From CAYPNF01 sp964411985 (GTDB taxonomy: Bacteria > Verrucomicrobiota > Verrucomicrobiia > Limisphaerales > J093), in contig CAYPNF010000029.1 of assembly GCA_964411985.1 (NCBI GenBank), positions 44,174-108,173 of the forward strand: a stretch of 64,000 nt of DNA, written 5' to 3'. This document shows, in pieces, positions 59,366-64,000 of this stretch. The notes below the pieces were generated by a model. It did no database searches, was not told the origin of the DNA, and saw only the letters and a program-made list of their open reading frames with translations. Both the position numbers and the translations under genes were made by a program. The stretch's first letter is position 1; each line of letters starts with the position of its first letter.

Positions 59366-62300
59366 CTACCGGGGCGCAAACACAATCGAGGTTTCCATCC
59401 AGTTGCCACAACTGCATCCCCCACCCGCTTCTGGAGAAAGTAGCAGGCCCAACGCGGGTACAGTACTCAGCCAGCAGTCGGGACGCAACCGATCCCACGT
59501 ACTGACCTTGCCATGCTCGATACTCCACATCGTCAAGGTGCTATCCCGGAAGAAGAGGGCCCTTTCGGATGCCGCATAGGTGCCGCACCCCCCGCCTGGT
59601 ATTTCTTTGTCCAGCACCTTCCCAGTCACCAGGTCGAAAGCCCTGGGACGAACAAACAACTCCTTGCCCACGATCGCCGGTCTGGCCATGTGGCCTCCGT
59701 GATCCCCTTTGGTCCACGGGAACGAGGATTTCCATAGCGTCCGGCCCTCTTCCCGGCTGAACGCCATGACGTTGTACTTGTCACCGCCCGAACACACCAG
59801 GGCCAGGGCACCCTGCCCTGCTGTGAGATATACCACCACTTCCCCCACGGCAGGCTGGATCGACTGCTCCCAGACCGGCTTGCCGGTGGTCAAATCCAAA
59901 GCCACAAGGAAAAGGTCGCGCCAGAGTTCGGGAATTCCAATCCGATGGGTTGTCGATGCCAGCACTTGGGGATGGCGGGATTCGAGGAAATAGAGGCGAT
60001 TCCCCTCGATCGTGATGGTCGGATTGAGGATGATTCCCTGCGCGTACTGCCATTTCGCCTGGCCAGTGGCGCGGTCCAATGCGAATAAGTTCTCGCTGCA
60101 GACTTTGTACGTGGCAGGACCTGACTTCGCATCGTACCACCCCTCATCGGCTTTCCCCCAGTATTCCTGATAGGAGGATCCCTTTCTCACCGCACTGCCA
60201 ATCAAACTGTCGGTCTGGACGGACAGGTAACCCCAGTCATAGTCCCAATCGGGGTGGCGTCCTTTTTGAACCGGGTAGAAACAGGAAACCTCTCCCGAAG
60301 CCGCCTCGAGCCGCCAGCAAAGCCCCTCGATGGCCAGGTACAGGCTATCCCGATCGGCAGCCCAGTTGCTGCAGTCACGTGGCATGTTGAACCGGAGGAA
60401 GGACGGGATTTCGCGAGTCCAGAGGATCGTGCCGTTGTAGGCGTCCAAAGCGCAGATCCGTTGAAGTCCTTGCACGAAGAGCCGACCCTGGACAGCCAAG
60501 GGGGATGGTTTTCGGCCATTGCGATCCGCCTGAAAACGAGGTCCGGGGCGCCCCAACCACTGCACCTCGAGGTCGCCTGCGTTGCTGGCACCCCGCAGGT
60601 CTTCTCCGCCAAACGCCGTATTGGCGGCAGTGCCGTATTCATGGGACCACTCCCCCGCCCCAGCCGGTGAGTTCACCGTCATCCTCAACCAACCCCCCGA
60701 CACCTCGGCTTCCCCTTGCTTGCTGGAAACGTAACCCTCCCGCCATGAATTCAGCGGCTCCGCCGGCAAATGCCCCCCAACCAATCCAACTCCACCAAAG
60801 GGCTTCACCATGGAAGCCACTCGGGAAGGCTCGAGTTGGATCGCGCCTTTTTGTTCAGTCCCGGTGCTGACGACCAAGCTGGCGAAGTGGGGAGTGAACG
60901 GTAGTTCCGGCCAGGAAGGCACATGCCGGACTGTCAGCCTGCTTCCATAAAGCCCTGTCTGCATCCAGGCCCGTCGCACCCGGGCCACCTTGCTCGCGTC
61001 AGGGTCCACTGCCAGAACTCTCAGCCGGCTGCGCTTGGCCAGCTCGAACCCAAGTCCTCCGTCGTCGCAGCCCAGCAGCAGCACGATCCCTTCCGTGACT
61101 TTGCCAACGGACAGGATCTCATTCGCCAACTTGCCGCACGAGGGATCCGGCGTCGGCGTGGAAATGGGCCAGGAGGAACCGGTCGCTGAAGGGACGCTGT
61201 AATTGAACAGGGTGTCGCACTCGTAAGCCAAGGTAGACGGCGCTTCCGGGTTGGCGTCAGAACGGATAAGGTAACTGTAAACTCGATCCCGCCTCAGCCC
61301 GGTCAAGGTCACTTGATGGTTCGTCCTAGCGCCTGCCTCGAATACCCTTTGATAGGTTCCTCCCTGCATTCCCCAGTCGAGGACCGTAGGCAGCGGCGTC
61401 GCCGTGCGCCACCAGACTTCAGCCGATTCCTCCCCGTTGAAGCGCAAGGAAGGACCGATCGCGAGGGAGAGCCTGGCGTGATTGGTAAGAGATGTTCCCG
61501 TTGCCGGCACCTGGGCCACCGAGGCTGGAGTCTCCTTCTGGCCAACCCGGTAGCAATAGATGCAACCGTCGTCGGTGGAAACAAACAACGCGCCATCGGC
61601 CACCACCAAGCCGAAGACACGCCCTTTCACTGCCTTCTCCCACAGGAGTGCTCCGTCTTGGGTGCGGAACGCCGCCACTCGGTCAGTCCCCCCCGCGAAA
61701 AGGGTGTCTCCCGCCTGGATGAGCGTGTGCGGACAGTCACAAGGCTTGGTCCAGATTTCTTTGCGGCTCACGCGGTCCATGGCAACCAGGGCGTCGTCCT
61801 TCAGCAAGTAGGCCGTCCGGTCGTCCACCACCAGCGCATTTCCCCCTTCAAAGGTGGCCAGCTTCGCGCGGTTCTTCTCGGCACTCTCCTGGATCCACCC
61901 GGTCTTGTTTCCCGGACCGTGCAAGACCCGTGAGTCTTCCGTGACGAGTACAAAGCACCCACCGCCTCCCTCCAGTGAACCCAGTTGCTTGCCATCATTC
62001 CGATTGAAGAGGAGCGGGGCAACTCGGCCCTGAGGGCAAATCAGTCGCTGACTCGAAGCCACGATCGCCCCTTCCAAAGTGACTCCCTGCAGTCTCCTCA
62101 CGAACCGACCCGACCCGTCCGGTCGGCCGGTGACGGCATCCACCGCACAAAGGAAGGATTCCTTCCAAGGCAGCATGCCCATCGCAAAGTAGGCTGTGCC
62201 GCCATCGACAAGCACCCCGCTGCGGCAAGGCCAGAACGGAATGAAGCGCCCATCGCATAGCACCAGGCGTCCCTCCTCTGCCGGCCTGTATTTCCAGATC

Positions 62301-62767
62301 AGGCGCCCTTCCGCAGCATCCACACAGTAGGCATACCCGTCGTCGGAGCCAAAGAACACTCTCCCTTCGTGGAAAGTTGGCGCAATGCGAACCGGACCGT
62401 CGGTCGGGAAAAACCATTTTTCCTTGCCGGTGCGCGTGTCCAGGCAGTGTACCGCGTCGTCCACGGAAGAGCCGAAAAAGAGCGACTGCCCGGCCACTGT
62501 GACATGAAACACGGGGTCGTAATTGCGCATGGACTTGAGCCCCCGGATTCCGGCGTAGGCATCCCATTTCGCGGGCCCGTCCCATGCGGGTTGGGGTGGG
62601 TGAGAGGACTCAAATCTCCATTGTTGCCCCAACTGCGATGCTTCAAGCCGCTCCGAGGTCCAACCGCTCCGCCTGATATCATGCTGGTACGTGGGCCAGT
62701 CTTCCGCCTGTGCTAGCGAGAGCACCAGCACCAGGCTGGCAGCCCATGGAATAAGACGGTCAAACAT
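59366..62767 (-). CDS. Large secreted protein: two PQQ-type propellers around FN3-like and methyltransferase-like domains
   Basis: 1133 residues. A signal peptide (1-21) is followed by a PQQ-like propeller (~23-405: 'LFFGSSVDDAVHCLDTRTGK', 'RVFFGSDDGYAYCVDAAEGR'). Residues ~425-525 look like the N-terminal domain of purple acid phosphatases ('EVWWRTATPLPTVLDWGMQG'). Residues ~565-690 resemble a SAM-methyltransferase Rossmann fold: 'VLLLGCDDGGLGFELAKRSR' and 'LRVLAVDPDASKVARVRRAW'. A second propeller fills ~715-1130. It acts in the periplasm. Activity of the Rossmann part outside the cytoplasm is doubtful, so it may be a degenerate binding domain. Confidence 0.75.
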   Translation of the reverse strand: MFDRLIPWAASLVLVLSLAQAEDWPTYQHDIRRSGWTSERLEASQLGQQWRFESSHPPQPAWDGPAKWDAYAGIRGLKSMRNYDPVFHVTVAGQSLFFGSSVDDAVHCLDTRTGKEKWFFPTDGPVRIAPTFHEGRVFFGSDDGYAYCVDAAEGRLIWKYRPAEEGRLVLCDGRFIPFWPCRSGVLVDGGTAYFAMGMLPWKESFLCAVDAVTGRPDGSGRFVRRLQGVTLEGAIVASSQRLICPQGRVAPLLFNRNDGKQLGSLEGGGGCFVLVTEDSRVLHGPGNKTGWIQESAEKNRAKLATFEGGNALVVDDRTAYLLKDDALVAMDRVSRKEIWTKPCDCPHTLIQAGDTLFAGGTDRVAAFRTQDGALLWEKAVKGRVFGLVVADGALFVSTDDGCIYCYRVGQKETPASVAQVPATGTSLTNHARLSLAIGPSLRFNGEESAEVWWRTATPLPTVLDWGMQGGTYQRVFEAGARTNHQVTLTGLRRDRVYSYLIRSDANPEAPSTLAYECDTLFNYSVPSATGSSWPISTPTPDPSCGKLANEILSVGKVTEGIVLLLGCDDGGLGFELAKRSRLRVLAVDPDASKVARVRRAWMQTGLYGSRLTVRHVPSWPELPFTPHFASLVVSTGTEQKGAIQLEPSRVASMVKPFGGVGLVGGHLPAEPLNSWREGYVSSKQGEAEVSGGWLRMTVNSPAGAGEWSHEYGTAANTAFGGEDLRGASNAGDLEVQWLGRPGPRFQADRNGRKPSPLAVQGRLFVQGLQRICALDAYNGTILWTREIPSFLRFNMPRDCSNWAADRDSLYLAIEGLCWRLEAASGEVSCFYPVQKGRHPDWDYDWGYLSVQTDSLIGSAVRKGSSYQEYWGKADEGWYDAKSGPATYKVCSENLFALDRATGQAKWQYAQGIILNPTITIEGNRLYFLESRHPQVLASTTHRIGIPELWRDLFLVALDLTTGKPVWEQSIQPAVGEVVVYLTAGQGALALVCSGGDKYNVMAFSREEGRTLWKSSFPWTKGDHGGHMARPAIVGKELFVRPRAFDLVTGKVLDKEIPGGGCGTYAASERALFFRDSTLTMWSIEHGKVSTWDRLRPDCWLSTVPALGLLLSPEAGGGCSCGNWMETSIVFAPR

Positions 62768-62773
62768 ATCAGG

Positions 62774-63973
62774 TTACGGTCGTGCCCTTCTTTTGGCTCG
62801 CAGGAGGATAAACGCGCCCCAAGACAGAATCGTGAGGCTGAGGAATAGCACTGGCAGGAACAGCCTGACCCGAAACGTCTCGCGCGGTCCGTCCGTGGGT
62901 GCTCCAGGAGAGGACGCAAGCGGAAGTGGGTCGACCGCCGCATGAATGGGCACCAGCCGGTTCGTGCTCGTTCCATCCGAGGTTCTCACCTCATCCAAAG
63001 CAATCTCCTGGTACCCCACGGAAGCCGACCGCGAGACACCCCCCTTGGCCAAGATGCGTCCCACCTCCAGCTTCACCATGGGGCTGTCGGGATCGAATCC
63101 CAAGGAGCGCACCAACCGAGGCACAAGCTCTTCGGTCCAACGGACTGGCAACCGCGTGCCCTGAGTCCAACCGATATCCAGACCGCATTCACAATCGGCC
63201 CCGATCAGGGAGAGCAGCCCCGTCAGATTCCTCTCGGTGATTTCCGCCCCCTTCATAAGAGGCCCGATCCAACGAACCCGGCCGTAGAGGATCGCCGCCC
63301 GAGGCTCCGTGGATGCCATCGTGTCCAGCCCAAGACTCCAGAGAAGGACTTTCTCGCGCTCCAGGGAGGACGGCTCGATGACTTGCAGAACCGGAGGCGC
63401 TTCGACCGCCTTGGGCATGAGTTTCATTTGCTGGGTCACCTGGCGCAGCGACTCCTCCACCGCCTTTCGCGCAATCTGGTTGGCAGCCGCATCCTTGCCC
63501 TCCAGGAGCAGGACCACTGCGAATGCAGAGGTGACCTTCTTTACGATCTCCTGCCTGGCGGGCGAATCCGTTACCTGGTGCAAAGCAGCGGTGACCTTAG
63601 ATCGAAAGCCCGCTCCGGACCCACCCAGATCCACGGGCAGGATTTGTCCGTCGGGCGAGACCAGCACGCCGGCAACCGTACCCTCCTCAGCCAGACTCGG
63701 GAGGTGCTTCTCACTCGGATGGTTCGGCTGCTGGTCCAGGTTCACGATCTCCGAATCGACGTTGCACTCCGCCAGAACGGCAGCGGATGCCTCCTTCAAA
63801 TCTGCCACCACGGCGGGTGGGGTGCTGCTCCTGACAAAGGCAATGAATTGGTAGCGAGCGCGGTCCAGATCCACGAACCCCACGTCACGGACGTTATAGC
63901 GGCATGCGAGAGTCTGGTTGGAGAAAACCCCGAGCCAGACCGAGAGGCTGATGGCCGCCGCAATCCATTTCAT
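62774..63973 (-). CDS. Membrane-anchored secreted protein of unknown function
   Basis: 399 residues from the ATG at 63973 ('MKWIAAAISLSVWLGVFSNQ', signal peptide); the ATG at 63994 adds seven residues. It starts 'ACRYNVRDVGFVDLDRARYQ', has a helical middle ('ARKAVEESLRQVTQQMKLMP') and ends in a membrane helix plus Lys/Arg ('FLPVLFLSLTILSWGAFILL'). It has no recognised domain. It is 6 bases upstream of the PQQ-type gene on the same strand, so the two proteins probably work together at the inner membrane. Confidence 0.65.
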   Translation of the reverse strand: MKWIAAAISLSVWLGVFSNQTLACRYNVRDVGFVDLDRARYQFIAFVRSSTPPAVVADLKEASAAVLAECNVDSEIVNLDQQPNHPSEKHLPSLAEEGTVAGVLVSPDGQILPVDLGGSGAGFRSKVTAALHQVTDSPARQEIVKKVTSAFAVVLLLEGKDAAANQIARKAVEESLRQVTQQMKLMPKAVEAPPVLQVIEPSSLEREKVLLWSLGLDTMASTEPRAAILYGRVRWIGPLMKGAEITERNLTGLLSLIGADCECGLDIGWTQGTRLPVRWTEELVPRLVRSLGFDPDSPMVKLEVGRILAKGGVSRSASVGYQEIALDEVRTSDGTSTNRLVPIHAAVDPLPLASSPGAPTDGPRETFRVRLFLPVLFLSLTILSWGAFILLRAKRRARP

Positions 63974-64000
63974 GCCGTACCGATAACAGCTCACTTCGAG

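Overview
The window reads as a chromosomal segment of a free-living, polysaccharide-degrading member of the Verrucomicrobiota, most likely near the Pedosphaera/Limisphaera group. This is inferred from content, not from a search. It has many secreted glycoside hydrolases and propeller proteins, Tat-exported oxidoreductases, Rhs remnants, a Gram-negative outer membrane (LptD, OmpA-type protein, DUF6268 barrel) and C-terminal domains ending in a 'YYRVRQ' or 'FYRVRSP' type tail. A run of 100 N at 55730-55829 shows that this is a draft scaffold.

Layout. 1-10.9 kb, plus strand: secreted carbohydrate-active proteins (LamG-type C-terminus, GH43-like propeller, NHL-like propeller, DUF1593, DUF4038/GH140-like, a truncated gene, a clan-A-like hydrolase, and a protein made of three copies of an unknown ~80-residue module). 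Several genes overlap by ATGA. 11.0-15.5 kb, minus strand: tmRNA and dnaK-groES-groEL. 15.9-20.7 kb: a beta-hydroxyacid dehydrogenase, a Gfo/Idh/MocA oxidoreductase, and an OmpA-type protein coupled to a SagB-type dehydrogenase. 20.7-23.5 kb: a graveyard of transposase, antitoxin and zinc-finger-like remnants around an intact AAA/DUF4143 ATPase. 23.7-30.3 kb: four tandem, N-terminally truncated Rhs C-terminal cassettes, each with its own unrelated tip and each followed by a small, mostly membrane-associated gene (candidate immunity), with a nucleotidyltransferase at the upstream end. 30.9-46.0 kb: GH106-like, GH29 and GH95 enzymes, a PfkB sugar kinase, an isochorismatase-ThuA fusion, an SBF-type transporter, an outer-membrane barrel and an odd KaiC-like/PEP-synthase-like protein; together these suggest fucose/rhamnose polysaccharide use. 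46.2-53.5 kb: housekeeping genes (lptD, hemB, FHA protein, carA, thioredoxin-like, pyrC, tRNA-Gly). 53.5-64 kb: two BspA-type leucine-rich-repeat proteins (one broken by the gap), a possible reverse-transcriptase remnant, a GH172/DUF2961 protein, a sugar-isomerase-like protein, a large PQQ-propeller/methyltransferase-like fusion and a membrane-anchored protein of unknown role.

The most interesting system is the Rhs cassette array. Three of the four units share a block of exactly 299 bp, from a GGATCC to the proposed ATG, with no insertions or deletions. The fourth matches over the 153 bp next to the variable tip and departs at the palindrome CCCCGAAGGGG. This looks like a store of toxin/immunity tips that could recombine with a full-length rhs gene elsewhere. 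Other points of note are the triplicated unknown module, the KaiC-like/PPDK fusion, the propeller/methyltransferase fusion, and the coupled stub of a gene at about 7 kb.
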